In this document: positions 34,399 through 46,396 of the stretch, one piece after another | How the letters are laid out: every line of letters begins with the position of its first letter | Numbering within the stretch: position 1 is the first letter of the stretch | DNA from: Cerrena zonata | Lineage: Eukaryota; Basidiomycota; Agaricomycetes; Polyporales; Cerrenaceae | Assembly (NCBI GenBank): GCA_038087015.1 | Contig: JASBNA010000019.1 | Location: 496,001 to 560,000, forward strand | Length of the DNA stretch: 64,000 bases | Reading direction: 5' to 3' | The notes under the pieces: model-generated | The model's input: only the letters and a program-made list of their open reading frames with translations | The model's database searches: none | What the model was told of the DNA's origin: nothing | Translations under genes and position numbers: made by a program

Positions 34399-36371
34399 GA
34401 CTGTTACACGGTGGAACCGAGGCAATATTTCACAGAGGATCGTGAGTGTCGTAAGTTAGAGAGGTCCTGTAGGGGCGCAAAGAATAAAGGAGCGTCGGTA
34501 ACGAATTGGGTATTATGGCGAACAGAAAGAGAACAGAGCAAGGTCCCCACACTCAGCGGTTGTAGCGCTCCAAGCTCTCGTAGCACCAAACAGCGGGTGT
34601 TTGCTTACCTAACACAATGCAGCGGTTAGATCATCCGTTTCGGCAGATAAGATGCCCGGACTTTGTTCGATAGATCTAGCAGTGGTGCAAGTTGGTGAGG
34701 AACAGTTCGGGGGTGGGTCAATAAAAATGGTATGCTGCTCAAGTAGGTCAGACTCGATCCGGTTTTAAATAACCCAAACGATGAACAAAAAAGTAAATCT
34801 CTACACAAAAACATGGAGACGGCAAACATTGGTTCCAGAGCCAACAATAGGTTGGTGCTGTACGGATGTTTGATAGAGCTGGGGCCACCGTAGCAAGCCT
34901 ATGCCAGGTCTCAGATCTCATACCCAAGTCGTTAGAGTTTACACCCACTACCGATCTAACCGGCCGTGTACTACGAGACCACATGTGCCGGTACCATTGT
35001 TCTCCCACATCTGGAAGGACGTTTTCCAAAAATGGTAGAGCGAGAAATGGCAAGCGAAAGATGGCAAGCCAAGTTTCAGCCTACACAAAGCCTACATCAG
35101 TGGACGCAGTGGAGCTTTCCACAAACTTCAATTCGAGTAATATTTACACTGCACGCACCTCTTACTTTCTGCTTTTTGTTAGCTATATGGGAACATATGC
35201 ATAGACGGAGAAATCCTCAACACACTCAGATTATGGGAGCATCATGATGAGAGTTGCAGAGAAAAGGACGATGAACGATAGCCCATAGATCCGTTGGCGT
35301 CGTATTTATATGTCTGCCAAAAAATTCTTCAAATCATACTCCGAGCTAGGAACCAGTTTAGAATCCCTATTTTCTGACAGGCCGTGACAGTATGAAATTT
35401 ACGAGGGGGCAAGTTAGGAAAATATAGTTCTCGATTTAGTAGGTCATTCATGAGACTACGGAACGGATGAGACAGTGTACCTGCCTACACAATATAAATG
35501 GAAACCACACTCCAATGCGAAATATTGATGTGATCCGGATTCTCTAAGAAGTCAGTAGTCACTGACTGAAGCCGTATTTTGGCCTGAGGACAATGTGAAG
35601 TCCCCTACATCATGATAGCAGTTGGGACGACGTGACTTTAGGGTCCCTAACATGTAAATCATGGTAAAGGTACGTATATTCTGAAGAAGCTATCCTTATA
35701 CTAGCACAATCATAGACCTCACTAAGCATCACCGGCGTAAGCCTAGGGACGAATCAACGTCGTTGGCGTAGTGTCCGCGTAATTCCCAGACCGTGAGAAT
35801 GTACACCTCATCTGGCGGAGTTGTCACCGCGGCACTGCTTTTGTAGTTTACTACGTTCGATCTCTTTAAGTTTTCAGAGTCCTAGTCAATTCTCGACGTT
35901 TCTTATAAGTCTTCTACGTTCAGGGCTTGATTCTGAGAAGCATGTAGGACTGGTCGTACGGAGTGGTTGTCATAAACGCGGTTATAGTGCACCCTCTTCG
36001 CGTTGTTACTCACAAGTTTTCTCATTCGGCACCATCCCTGTAACCCTCGCAGTCTTCGACAGGGGCTCGCCGAGACCGTCATGAGGAATTGATTCTGGAG
36101 CCATCGGGCCTGCGATGAATTGTTTTCCCCAGCAGCGCTATCATCCACCTGATAACAATGTTTATCTCGAATACTTGACCTTATCAATGCCTGAAACAAT
36201 ATCCGATAATCCGAAAGATGGTGTCTTCAGTGTATTTAGGTCAGTTGTCCTTTGAGGTAATGTCCACTTTCCCTCTACCTGCTGTTGGGACGTCGTACTT
36301 AGAAGTGGTGAGTTTGTAATATCGTAGCTGTACCTCAAGTGTATTCACATTCTCCGCGTTACAGAGTAACC
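34399..36371. other. Two-kilobase gap without a supported gene
   Basis: Short frames (such as 34,866-35,204 plus and 35,903-36,199 minus) are open but look like chance: no conserved motif, no consistent neighbours. The stretch is probably promoter of the Inp2-like gene on the left, promoter of the oxidoreductase on the right, and neutral or relic sequence between. Confidence 0.35.
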
Positions 36372-38195
36372 ATGGGATTATTCAACTCGATGCTTCCGTT
36401 CGTACACTTGGTTCTATTCCTCAACGCCCTCTCGACTCCTATTCACGCTTCGAGCGACCACCAAACTGTATTGGGTGTTGAAGATGCCTTGCCCATTCGT
36501 GCGGGTCTTCCTGTCGCCAACTCGACTAGATCTTTCTGGTTCACTGATCCCAACGTTCTGCCCTCTCCTAAACACGGAAGCGAGGGTCCTCTAACGGACG
36601 ATGCAGATATTTGTATCATTGGTTCAGGAATTACGGGAACGTCCACCGCCTATCATTTGGCCAAAAGCTTCAGCGAGGGAGGCTTCGTCAAAGATCTCAA
36701 CCGCCCTGTAAAAGCTGTTATCCTCGAAGCTAGAGAGTTCTGTAAGCATAACATCGTACTTTACATTAATCGTTCTAACCATGTTTGGGGCAGGCTCTGG
36801 AGCAACTGGTCAGTCAAGTCAATCACTAACTGAGTTCGATCTTAAACTTTCACTATAGGTAGGAACGGTGGACACATCACAGCCGATCTCTTTTTCGAAT
36901 TCCTACGTCGTCAAACCTCGCGTAGCACCGATGAGGCACTTCGTGCTTACCGCATTGAGGAATACGTCGTCGGAGAAGTGAAAAAGCTCCTTGCAGAGCA
37001 AAACAAAACCGACTTCACTGATTTCGTGTCTAATGGCCGGCTTTATCTTGCGTACTCTGAGAAGGAGCTTGCAGGATGGAAGGCCGACTTTGAAGCTGCG
37101 AAGGCTGCTGGCGTGGATGTCAGTGCCGTAGAGTGGTTTAGTAAAGAAGAGACCCAAGAGGTTTGTACGTTTATTGCTGGTATTACTTTACGTTACTGAT
37201 TCGGATATCTTGTAGAAATTCGGAGCCCCTTACCCCTCCGTTGTAACTCCAGGAAACAACATTTGGCCTTTAAAACTCGTTAGCGTCCTCTTCAACCTTG
37301 CTCAGAAAATTGGCTCTGAAAGCCAAGCTTTCACAGTCGATCTTCACACCGAAACTCCGGTGACCTCCATCTCGCCCATCCCTCAGTCCAGAATATCTTC
37401 TACGGTCTTCCCTCGTAGACATTCGCTTTCGACACCCAGAGGCACAGTATCCTGTTCCTACGTCGTCCATGCCACCAATGGATATACCTCTCACCTCCTC
37501 CCCCATCTTGCCGGTCCAAACGGTATCATCCCGAAGAGAGCTCAGATCATCGCTACCAGAGCCAGCGTGACTCAAGACGTCATGAAGAAGATTGCAGGTG
37601 TCGCTAACGACGGGTTAGAATATTGGTTCCCTCGTCCTCTCAAGGGATCTGAGAAGTACCCACTTGTCATTGTTGGTGGTGGAGAGGAAATCGAATTCGA
37701 GTTGTACAAGACGGACGACTCGGTTTTGAATGAACCTGTTGGGAAAGGACTGAGGAGGTTTATGCCTTCCGTCTATCCTGAACGGTTTGATGCTGCTAGA
37801 GAACCCGAGATGGAGTGGACTGGAATCTTGTCCTATACGAAATCTGGGGATCCTTTCGTGCGTTTTGTTATTTGGTATCGTCAGGATGTACATGTATACT
37901 GACAGATACGTTATTGTTTCCCTAGGTTGGACCTGTTATCGACCCCGCGTACCCCGAGAACCCAGCTCATGAGGGGCAGTTCGTTTCTGCTGGATACAGC
38001 GGGCATGGAATGCCTCGTGCGTATGCTTGGTATGTAACGTCTCTCCTGGCATATCCTGTTCTCCATAAGACTAATGTATGTCACAGTGCGGAGGCAGTCT
38101 CGCAAATGGTTGTCGCCGATATCAAGAAGGAGAAATGGGAGCTTCCAGATTGGCTCCCTACGAACTACTTGACCACCAAGCACTCAAGTGCATGA
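36372..38195 (+). CDS. FAD-dependent amine/amino-acid oxidoreductase (DAO family), copy 1
   Basis: Oxidises an amine or amino acid with FAD. Exons, all with GT-AG borders: 36,372-36,741, 36,794-36,808, 36,859-37,160, 37,216-37,857, 37,926-38,029, 38,087-38,195. The N-terminus has a hydrophobic stretch (Met-Leu-Pro-Phe-Val-His-Leu-Val-Leu-Phe-Leu) that looks like a signal peptide, so it may be secreted or vacuolar. The FAD-binding Rossmann motif is Cys-Ile-Ile-Gly-Ser-Gly-Ile-Thr-Gly (near 36,610). Exon 2 is only 15 nt and completes Phe-Cys-Ser-Gly-Ala-Thr-Gly-Arg-Asn-Gly-Gly-His. The C-terminal Gly-Tyr-Ser-Gly-His-Gly-Met-Pro-Arg-Ala-Tyr-Ala-Trp-Cys-Ala-Glu-Ala is the second FAD contact of this family. 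The next gene is a tandem paralog. Substrate unknown. Confidence 0.87.
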
Positions 38196-38586
38196 TATTC
38201 AACGACTACTCGATGAGACGAACATGTACATTAATTGTCAGAATGATTGAGAATTTGGGATGTATAACTCAATCACTCCCTGTCAGAGAAAGTGACCATA
38301 GAAGTGTTGTAAAGAGCTCGTATCTGAAAAGACAAGTCCGCGCCCAAATCAACTGTGAACCTGTATTTGAATTCAATTTCCGAAGTTGAATTTGAATACG
38401 GGCTCGCAGTCTCTGGATAAGTCCGACAATAGTCCGATGACCGTGAGCAACGCCAATGAGAGAAAACCATTGCTTATCATAGAACCACACCTTATCAGAC
38501 GGTTCATACATTGTCCAGGAGTGATCGCACCATGTCGTATCAACTGACCTAGTAGCCGTCTAGTTTGCAGGCCGCAAGTTGGTCAG
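38196..38586. other. Spacer between tandem oxidoreductase genes
   Basis: Nearly 400 bases. It contains the 3' end of copy 1 and the promoter of copy 2. A short inverted repeat of TTCAATTTC and GAAGTTGAA is seen near 38,371-38,390, possibly part of a terminator. No gene. Confidence 0.4.
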
Positions 38587-40478
38587 ATGCGGTCAACAAC
38601 CAACAGCCTGCTGCAATCGTTACCAGTACTCTTACGCATACGAATCATACCGTTGCTTTTGATCGTCATGTCTGCCACTCTATCTGTACCTCTGAATGCT
38701 TTTGGCGAATATCAAGCCATCTTCAACATCGAGCCAGAACATCTCGCTCAATCGCCTCTTCCAGTTCCCAATTCCACCAAATCCTTCTGGTTCACAGATC
38801 CCGACGTATCCCCGTCTCCTAAACATGGCAGCGAAGGCCCTCTAACAGAAGATGCAGATATCTGTATCATCGGCTCCGGGATCACTGGGGTATCTGCTGC
38901 GTATCATCTGGCTAAGGCTTTCAGCGAAGGTGATGCTGCGAAAGGTCTCGATCGACCTGTGAAGGCTGTCATCCTCGAGGCAAGGGAATTTTGTGAGTAC
39001 TCTTATCACACTCAACCTGTAGCATATGTTTATAATGTAAAATCAGGTTCTGGAGCAACCGGTTAGTGAAGCGGCTGGCTACATAAACCCAAACCTCAAC
39101 AGCATCTATAGGGAGGAACGGAGGACACCTCACGTCCCATGTGTTCTTCGAATTTCATCACCAACAATCCTCATACGGCACCGAGGAAGCACTTCGCAGT
39201 TACCGGATCGAGGAATACGTCGTGAATGAAGTGAAGGCATTACTTGACCAGGAGAATAAGCTGGACTATGTCGATTTTGTTCCCGGTGGTCGACTCTGTC
39301 TGGCCTTCACGGAACGAGAGCTTCTGGAAGCAAAAACGGACTTTACCGCAGCCAAGGAAGCTGGTGTAGATGTTAGCAACGTTACATGGTTTAGCAAGGA
39401 AGAAACGCAACAGGTGTGTACTTTCTTCGTTTGTTTAAATATATTATCTGAATAGTAATTACATTTTACTCTTCAAAGAAATACGGGGCCCCATATCCAT
39501 CAGTTCTTACTCCTGGCAATAATCTCTGGCCTCTAAAGCTCGTCAGCGTTCTCTACAACCTTGCCAACAAAATAGGTGCCGGAAATCAGTCCTCTGCACC
39601 CGCGTTTACAGTTGATCTACACACAGAGACACCAGTGACGTCAATCTCATCACTACCTCAGACCAATAATTCTTCAGAATTGTTCCCCCGCAGGCACTCT
39701 GTTGTAACACCCAGAGGAAATATATCGTGCTCCTACGTGCTCCACGCTACCAACGCTTATGCATCCCACTTGCTTCCCCATTTCACTGGTCCGGATGGAA
39801 TCGTCCCGACGCGAGGTCAAATCATCGCTACACGAGCTAACGTCACTGAAGATATTCTTACTAAAACAGGCGGTGTAGGGAATGACGGGTTCGAGTACTG
39901 GTTCCCTCGACCGCTCAAGGAGCCTCAGGAGTACCCCTTGGTAATCATAGGCGGTGGTAGAGAAATTACCAAATCCGAAAGGTTCGAGTTGTATCAAACG
40001 GACGATTCTGTCGTCGACGAACAAGTGGGGAAAGCGCTCCGAGCGTTCTTACCCACCGTCTATCCAGGTAAGTTCGAGGCGGGGAAAGAACCTGAGATGG
40101 AATGGACAGGTATCATGGGCTTCACAAAGTCTGGGGACCCTTTCGTGAGTTCCTACACTCTGGTAACATACATGACCGATCCTGATTTCGTATAGGTTGG
40201 TCCTGTTATCGATCCCACAAATCCTGATAGTTCCGTTTATCGGGGGCAGTACATCTCGGCAGGATACAGCGGTCATGGAATGCCTCGGGCATATGCTTGG
40301 TGCGTAGTCGCTTTCTGATTGAACCCTCAGAGGCTGGAAATTCTTAAATGGCTGTTCTACTAGTGCGGAGGCTGTGGCTAAGATGATTGTTGCTGATGTT
40401 AGGAAGGAGAAATGGGAGCCGCCAGAGTGGCTTCCTAGGTCGTATTTGACCATAGGTAATACGAGTACGAGCAGTTGA
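38587..40478 (+). CDS. FAD-dependent amine/amino-acid oxidoreductase (DAO family), copy 2
   Basis: Tandem paralog of copy 1 with the same six-exon layout: 38,587-38,992, 39,047-39,061, 39,112-39,413, 39,479-40,144, 40,196-40,299 and 40,364-40,478. The first exon codes a longer hydrophobic leader (Leu-Leu-Arg-Ile-Arg-Ile-Ile-Pro-Leu-Leu-Leu-Ile-Val-Met); an internal ATG at 38,668 is the other candidate start. FAD motif, 15-nt exon, and C-terminal Gly-Tyr-Ser-Gly-His-Gly-Met-Pro-Arg-Ala-Tyr-Ala-Trp are conserved. It has a slightly longer loop (Gly-Gly-Gly-Arg-Glu-Ile-Thr-Lys) than copy 1. Identity is high throughout, so the copies may share a substrate class and differ in regulation or location. 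Confidence 0.87.
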
Positions 40479-41098
40479 GGTTATACATCTCAGACCAGTT
40501 CCCGATCAGAGTTGGGTCTGATATGTCTGGTTTCGTGACTGGCATCAAATCCGCATATCATTTCCTCCTCCTCATGCTATCTATTACTTCTGAATCAATA
40601 ATTGTATCCCATACAAACCACAGACTGTACCAGTGTCACAATAGCAAGACGTACATCCGGTCACGCAGCAGTGCACGGATAGTTTAGCGCTTTCGAAACC
40701 AGCATATGAGATCGGTTGCCCTGCTATAGCAGACCGTCCTTTCTGATGGGTCCTTTGTTGATTCCCAATTTCTAACGGACCCTCCCCTGAAGGCGACCTT
40801 CCCTAGCAATCTCAGGTGAGTGTCGTTAGTGTTTATGAGCAAGAATCGTTGCTAATATAAAAAGTAGTACACGTACAATCCTATTCCCACTTATGTTGGC
40901 CCTCGAAGGCGGGCATCAGAGTGGCTCCAATCGCAGGCTACAAAATCGACTTGTGGTACGTCATGTGTGGTCGGTACCCAACGTTCATCGAGAGATTGAT
41001 GCTCAGTGTCAATATAGCCTGATATCTTAGGTGCTGACCAGGTTCGGCGACGTCTATTGTATTTATGCGATATATCAGCTTAACACTTAGACGATAGT
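40479..41098. other. Intergenic region, no gene seen
   Basis: About 620 bases between the second oxidoreductase and the decayed HET gene. No coding frame stands out and no repeat was recognised. Confidence 0.4.
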
Positions 41099-42111
41099 AT
41101 GGCCAAATTCCCTTCCCCGTCCATCAAGCGTACCAGGTGTCACTGAAGAACCTCCGTGCGGCGACCCTAGATCCCTTCTCGGTGGCAACACCTGGAATGT
41201 TCCGAATTATAGATTGCCAACGTTTCATACGCGACTCATCCTTAGTTGTATACGAAACACACCGCATCCCTAATATTTCCTACTTGACTGTCTCAAGTCC
41301 CCGAATGGGTATGGTCTGCGACGCTGATGCAGTCGAACAAGCGCACTTCGGAGTGTATGATGCTGCAGGGCGTCCTAGTCACCCGATCAGTATGGACATA
41401 TTGCTGCAACTATGCTCGTATGCGCAGGATATGGATATCAAATTTCTATGGATCGATCCATTATGCAACCACGAGGACTTCACCGACACCACAAGTAACA
41501 TTGAAAGCTTACACAAAGTTTTCAGGTGCTGTAAACTTTGTGTAGCACTCCCAATCGGTTTACAGTTCTACTCATCTACTCGTGCGCACCATGTATCTCC
41601 GTGGATGTCAGAAGCCCGGACTCTTTTAGAAGCATTAACTGCTCCTGTGGTGGATATTTTGGACTCCGGGCGAATAATAAGCCTAGTGGAATGGCTTCAC
41701 AAACACGATGGACAATGTTGGGAGCGCGACACCGCGTTGCTTCTGGATGTCCTTTATTTTCGAAATCGATTCTCTACAGAAGAAGAACGATGTCGTCGTT
41801 ACCTCTCTACGTGGTTATGTATCCTCTGTCGAGAAGACTCGAGGCCCAAAGGACTATTACCGATCATTATATGTCTCCTGAGTCCTCCCGAAGGAGTACT
41901 TGAATTGGACCACCAAATTACCCTTTTCAAGCAGGACGTTTTAGACCCGTGTTCCCAGGATCCGATCATCATCGCTTTCAGGGATGCTATAGCGTTAATT
42001 GGGTCTGATATTTCTCCACAATGGGAATCAGTAGTCCAGTCTTTGGAGCTTCCCATGATCGAGGGCCCTAGAAGAGGCATGGGAGGAGATTCATTTGTGC
42101 GTAATCTATAG
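41099..42111 (+). pseudogene. Decayed HET-domain gene (copy 1)
   Basis: HET proteins trigger incompatibility reactions and cell death in filamentous fungi. The long frame starting near 41,137 has no ATG of its own before the domain and is shut off by TAG at 41,095-41,097. An ATG at 41,099 opens a different frame that ends within 50 nt, so a single-base shift near 41,130 would be needed. Domain landmarks present in the neighbour are worn: Ser-Tyr-Pro-Trp became Ser-Ser-Pro-Arg, Asp-Arg-Leu-Cys-Ile became Asp-Pro-Leu-Cys-Asn, and Trp-Thr-Leu-Gln-Glu became Arg-Thr-Leu-Leu-Glu. The C-terminal part is also about 190 codons shorter. It could be a gene with an unseen 5' exon, but decay is the simpler reading. 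Confidence 0.62.
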
Positions 42112-42207
42112 TTGTATGTTTTACGAATCTGTGCCTTCAACTTATACGTCTGGGGAAATATAGCCATGTCCCATCATTAATCTAAAGGTAAAGGTGGGTT
42201 GATTTCC

Positions 42208-44037
42208 ATGGGGTTAAAGACAACGTTGATCCCGTCACAGAGCAGCTTACCATCCATAAGCGCATATGGAATCTCATTACGAAACTTAAAGTTTACCGTG
42301 CTCGATACTTCGTATGTTGCCCGTCCGCGTACTTTCAGACTCCTGGATTGCAAGAAGTACGTTAAAAAGGAGATGCTCGTTATTCACGAGTACCGAAATA
42401 TCCCTAGTATATCATACGCGACGGTGTCGTATCCTTGGGTCGGCGTTGCATGTCGTTTCGACATCGATAACCCCACTTTTAGGGTCAAGCAAGACGGTGG
42501 ACGTGACGGAGATCCAATATCCATAAATGTCTTAGGATCTGCTTGCCTTCTTGCTCTCCGGGAGGGGCTGCAATTTCTATGGCTGGATAGACTCTGCATC
42601 AGCCAGCTCGATAGAGAAGATAAACCATGGCAGATTCATCGAATGTGCAAGGTATTCAAGCAATGTTGCTTGTGTATCATCCTTCCTGGCGGTTTACAAC
42701 GTATCGCCACGCTATATGAAGAGACTCCATGGATCAAGCGTATGTGGACCTTACAAGAAGCCATTCTCCCTCCGAAAGGATTTGTGGTATACAATCGCCA
42801 AGAGCTAGAGGGCTGGAATCTACCGATCGTATTTACCCCTCTGAGGCTATTCAACTACTATCACCCAGTCCTGCACAATGAGCCACTGACAATGGCAACA
42901 ATCCCTCCTTCAACAGTGACGGGCTTTAGTCCATTAAAGAAGTTTACAAGGATGTATGTGACGGAGGTGAGCTTCAAGATACGTTTACTTGGCCGTCCCT
43001 CTGCCGGCTACGCACGTCTTCTATATAACGCACTCTCGTCTGCGGCTACATCCTCACAAAATCGAAAATATCAACAATACCTTGCGATATGGGAGAGTGC
43101 CATCACCCGCAGTTCGGATCGTCCTCGGGACCTACTGCTCAGTACAATGGGAATCTTCGACATTGAGCTCGAAGAAGGCGAGCAGCGTTCTGAAGAATCC
43201 GTTTTTGCCGCCTTTGTGAAGGAATTCCGGAAGGAAGGACCCAAAGGTGCTCGGATTACTGCCTTCAGGGTTGCTGTCTCCAAAGCGCATGCATCCGTGT
43301 CGGTTCAATGGAGACAGCTTATTGACGACTTATATCATTCGTTTCCTCTTCTTGATGGTGGGATCTCACCCGCTCCAGATTACGGACTCCCACCTGACCG
43401 TACTGGCCCTGCAATATTCGTTGACGGGGCTGGACACCAAGTATTTTTGGGTTCAGCACTGCTGGTCAAAGAAGGAGTGACCTCTTTGCAACCGTGTCCA
43501 ATCATTGTTTCTACGCCTACTTCGTTCTCCTGCCGTGTTCCATCAGACGATCTAGATAAGGAACACAATGGGCACTGGGAGCTACTTCCATTTGACTCAG
43601 AGCGAATGGAATGGGTTTCGCCTTGCGATGGATTTGTTCCACCAAAGAGAACACCTGTAGAAGGAGGATATGAAATGAGCAGAAATGGCCAAGTTAGCTT
43701 ATATTATGCACTAACGACGGTTGTGGACGAATGGGGAAACGGAGAAGAGTTCATTGGCAAGGCGGGCAGACACTTTGTACGTTGTTTGTTCCTTCACTAC
43801 TGCCACTCTCACGGTTTCGCAGCAAGGCTCTGTCTATAGGTCCGGGAGTGACCAACATATTGTGAAGCGTTATCTGATCTTGTACGTGTACTTTTTGGTT
43901 AAATCAGAACTAACAGGTTTATTTTTCTTTACAGATGCTGGAAAGACGATGATCAGGGTGAGACTTGGGAGGAATGGAAGGCGTCATTGTCGGATTTCGA
44001 GTCGGAGTCGGAAGATGGTAGACTCACCGAAGACTGA
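42208..44037 (+). CDS. HET-domain protein (copy 2)
   Basis: The true start is ATG at 42,208; the open frame begins earlier only with TTG. The first exon is long (to about 43,778, ending Gly-Arg-His-Phe). A second exon begins at Gln-Gly-Ser-Val-Tyr-Arg (about 43,831) and a third at about 43,935 ends with TGA at 44,035-44,037 after an acidic tail. HET-domain blocks: Ile-Ser-Tyr-Ala-Thr-Val-Ser-Tyr-Pro-Trp; Phe-Leu-Trp-Leu-Asp-Arg-Leu-Cys-Ile-Ser-Gln followed by Asp-Lys-x-Trp-Gln-Ile; and Thr-Pro-Trp-Ile-Lys-Arg-Met-Trp-Thr-Leu-Gln-Glu-Ala. The region after residue 250 has no known domain. No NACHT or repeat domain is fused to it. Confidence 0.82.
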
Positions 44038-44870
44038 ATGTCTAAACGTCGAACGTTGAAAATTCCTCAGCATTTATTGTTTGGCACCCATATCACATTG
44101 TATAGTGGAGTCTCAGCCAGTGTTGTATTGCTTGACATAGTATGAGTATGACGAGGGATAGGCTCACCCTCTAAATCGAAAAGAGAGTCGTTCTCTCAAT
44201 AAGCCAACGCCGCGGCGGTAGAAATTCGTCTCGTATTTCAATCCACTGTCGAACTTACCGAATATTTCAACCATGAATACATGTATATCAATATCGAACC
44301 GCTTCATCAAGAATTATAGTCTCGTAGAGAAGTCAAACTTGGAGGCTGCACTAAAACACCCACTGCAGAAAATGAGATAATTAGGGACTAGTGCGAGACA
44401 GACGTTTATCCACATCCCAGTGAGCGAATACGATCAGAACCAGTCGCGGCTAACTTGACTCTCTCTCTGCCTCCGACCGCAAACCCCAGCAACCTCGAGT
44501 GCCTTCACACAGTAGTTGAGGAATGCGTACACCTTGGAGAGATCGGAGAGATTATGATTCTTAGGGATATAAGTGACATGTTGGTAAGGTATGTGATAGT
44601 ATAGTATAATAGCAGGCTCAGCTAAGCCTCTACCCAAGATGAAGACAATCGTTCACTCTGCAGTAGAGTATTATAGTGTGGGATCGGCTTTGTCGAATAG
44701 ATACCGATACTAGAACACTGCTGAAAATCTTGTTAAATATCTAATGCCACAAATGTGTATGTCGTCGCAGTGTGACGGAAATGTCATGCTGTGCAACCAG
44801 CAGCCTTCGCAGAACGAGCGGCATCTACCCGAGGTTGAATGCAAACACACGATTCTGCACCCCTACCATC
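44038..44870. other. Intergenic region, no gene seen
   Basis: About 830 bases between the HET gene and the first copy of the unknown family. No coding frame is supported and no repeat was recognised. Confidence 0.4.
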
Positions 44871-45525
44871 ATGACGGATCTGCTCAGAGTAAGTTTCGAG
44901 TTCATACTTGTATATGACTATTTCCCGTTCAACAACAGCTCTCCATGATCAGGACGATTTGCCTTTTCGTTTCGTAGGTGGCTACAGTATCCCGCTCAGA
45001 ATAGCGAGAAATAAGTTATTGGTTGCATTGAACTATGAATTTAGCTATCCTCCTTGGGCCTCGCACCAATGCGATCCGGGTGCGAGAAAGGAAGGAGAGA
45101 CGCTACAGATCCATTTCAACAACTACTTCTTCGAACACAAAGACCTTCATCCATGCTATACACATTACCCATATACCATGATCCCAGGACATATGTGGAT
45201 AGCCACGCACTCAGAGCCCGATGAGCCTGAGGGTGGTGGCAACTTACAAGAGAACGAACACGACCTCAGGATCAAAGCGTTTCTCTTGACGGAGGGGAAA
45301 CTCGATGTCCAAGATGTAACATGGCGCTGCATGTGGAGGAGGAGTAACACTTTGGACGAGGAAGCATTGATTCCGCATGCGGTACCACGTCACAGGATGT
45401 TCTGGGCGAAGCTTACTACCGACAAGGAAGCCGAAGAGTTTCTCGCGAGAGCTCGAGAGATAGTCGCAACATACAACCGCAGTAGTACTAGTACTAGTAC
45501 TACGGCACCTCCCGAGTCGATGTAA
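44871..45525 (+). CDS. Uncharacterised family U1, copy 1
   Basis: Two exons: 44,871-44,888 (18 nt, six codons) and 44,953-45,525 (TAA). About 196 residues. The core is shared with the genes at 46,397 and 62,357: Gly-Gly-Tyr-x-Ile-Pro-Leu, Ile-Ala-Arg-x-Lys-Leu, a His-x-Asn-Asn-Tyr block, Asp-Leu-His-Pro-Cys, Thr-His-Ser-Glu, Gly-Asn-Leu-Gln-Glu-Asn-Glu-His, Phe-Leu-Leu-Thr-Glu-Gly-Lys-Leu-Asp, a Trp-x-Cys-x-Trp block and Met-Phe-Trp. No signal peptide, membrane helix or known domain. The C-terminus carries a short Ser-Thr repeat coded by an AGTACT microsatellite. Function unknown; the conserved His and Asp residues do not form a motif I can name. Confidence 0.72.
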
Positions 45526-46396
45526 TACTAGCCATGTGTTGATTAAGGTCTAGAAATGTTAAGTCATGATCAAGAATTGACTATCATTCCACCTTATCCG
45601 TACGTAGTACTATATGTTGTGTTTCGAGAGCCTGTGTACTTCATCTCCTTGACAAATCAAAGATAATATCTGTGGTGAATCTCATCACAACAATTTGCAG
45701 AATCTTAGCTCACCTCCCAAAAAGATAAAAGCTGAAATGTATGGTCACTTACCGCAAATTTGGGATACGGTATACCTACGCATTTTAAGCTACCCTTGCG
45801 AAACCTCGATCATGCTCCGTCTAGCCTGCTAGAACGAGTTAGTACATCCTTGAGCGTAAATGAATACTCATCCTCTGCTCAAAGAATGGGAGAAAATGGA
45901 CTTTGTTCAGAGACCCTTCGGCAAGTAAAATGGCCACTTGAGACCCTTTTAAGTTTCCACGAACAAAGTGATTTCTGGTAGGGTGATGTAGTATTCTGCA
46001 AACGGCTGTACGGAGGAGGTTCGCATGTCGGTAAATTCCCGTAAAATCCTCAATATCGTGTCGAATCTATTCTGGAATCGTAGCTTCGGCCAATACTGAA
46101 TATCGATGAATATACGATCTCTTCCAGCGTTTCGTGGTAAACGCACACAATCACCCAACGCTCTCGAAGCTCGACAAGAATTACATATATACTGCGAGTG
46201 AACATCCTGTGTCCTTTCGGTATATGACGTCGCACGGTGCAAAACAGTAAGGAATTCCGAGTAAGAGGGACTCGGAGATTGCTCGGAGAAGCCTGGTGCA
46301 GTGGTGTGATGAGCCTTCGAACGGCACCTTACCCGACCGTCCACTGAGTATCAAGTGCAGCAAAGAAACGTATCCTGAAAGCCTAAATCTACCACC
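45526..46396. other. Duplicated spacer between U1 copies 1 and 2
   Basis: No gene. The segment at about 46,010-46,180 matches DNA at 58,530-58,680, on the far side of element 2. So the spacer was duplicated together with the U1 gene before the transposon arrived. Confidence 0.55.

Noticed and set aside
34626..35250. Open frames in the gap between the Inp2-like and oxidoreductase genes
   Set aside because: They are short, lie on both strands, and show no conserved motif or intron logic.
46050..46363. Minus-strand frames in the spacer before U1 copy 2
   Set aside because: The spacer is duplicated at 58,530-58,680 without keeping these frames open, so they are unlikely to be coding.
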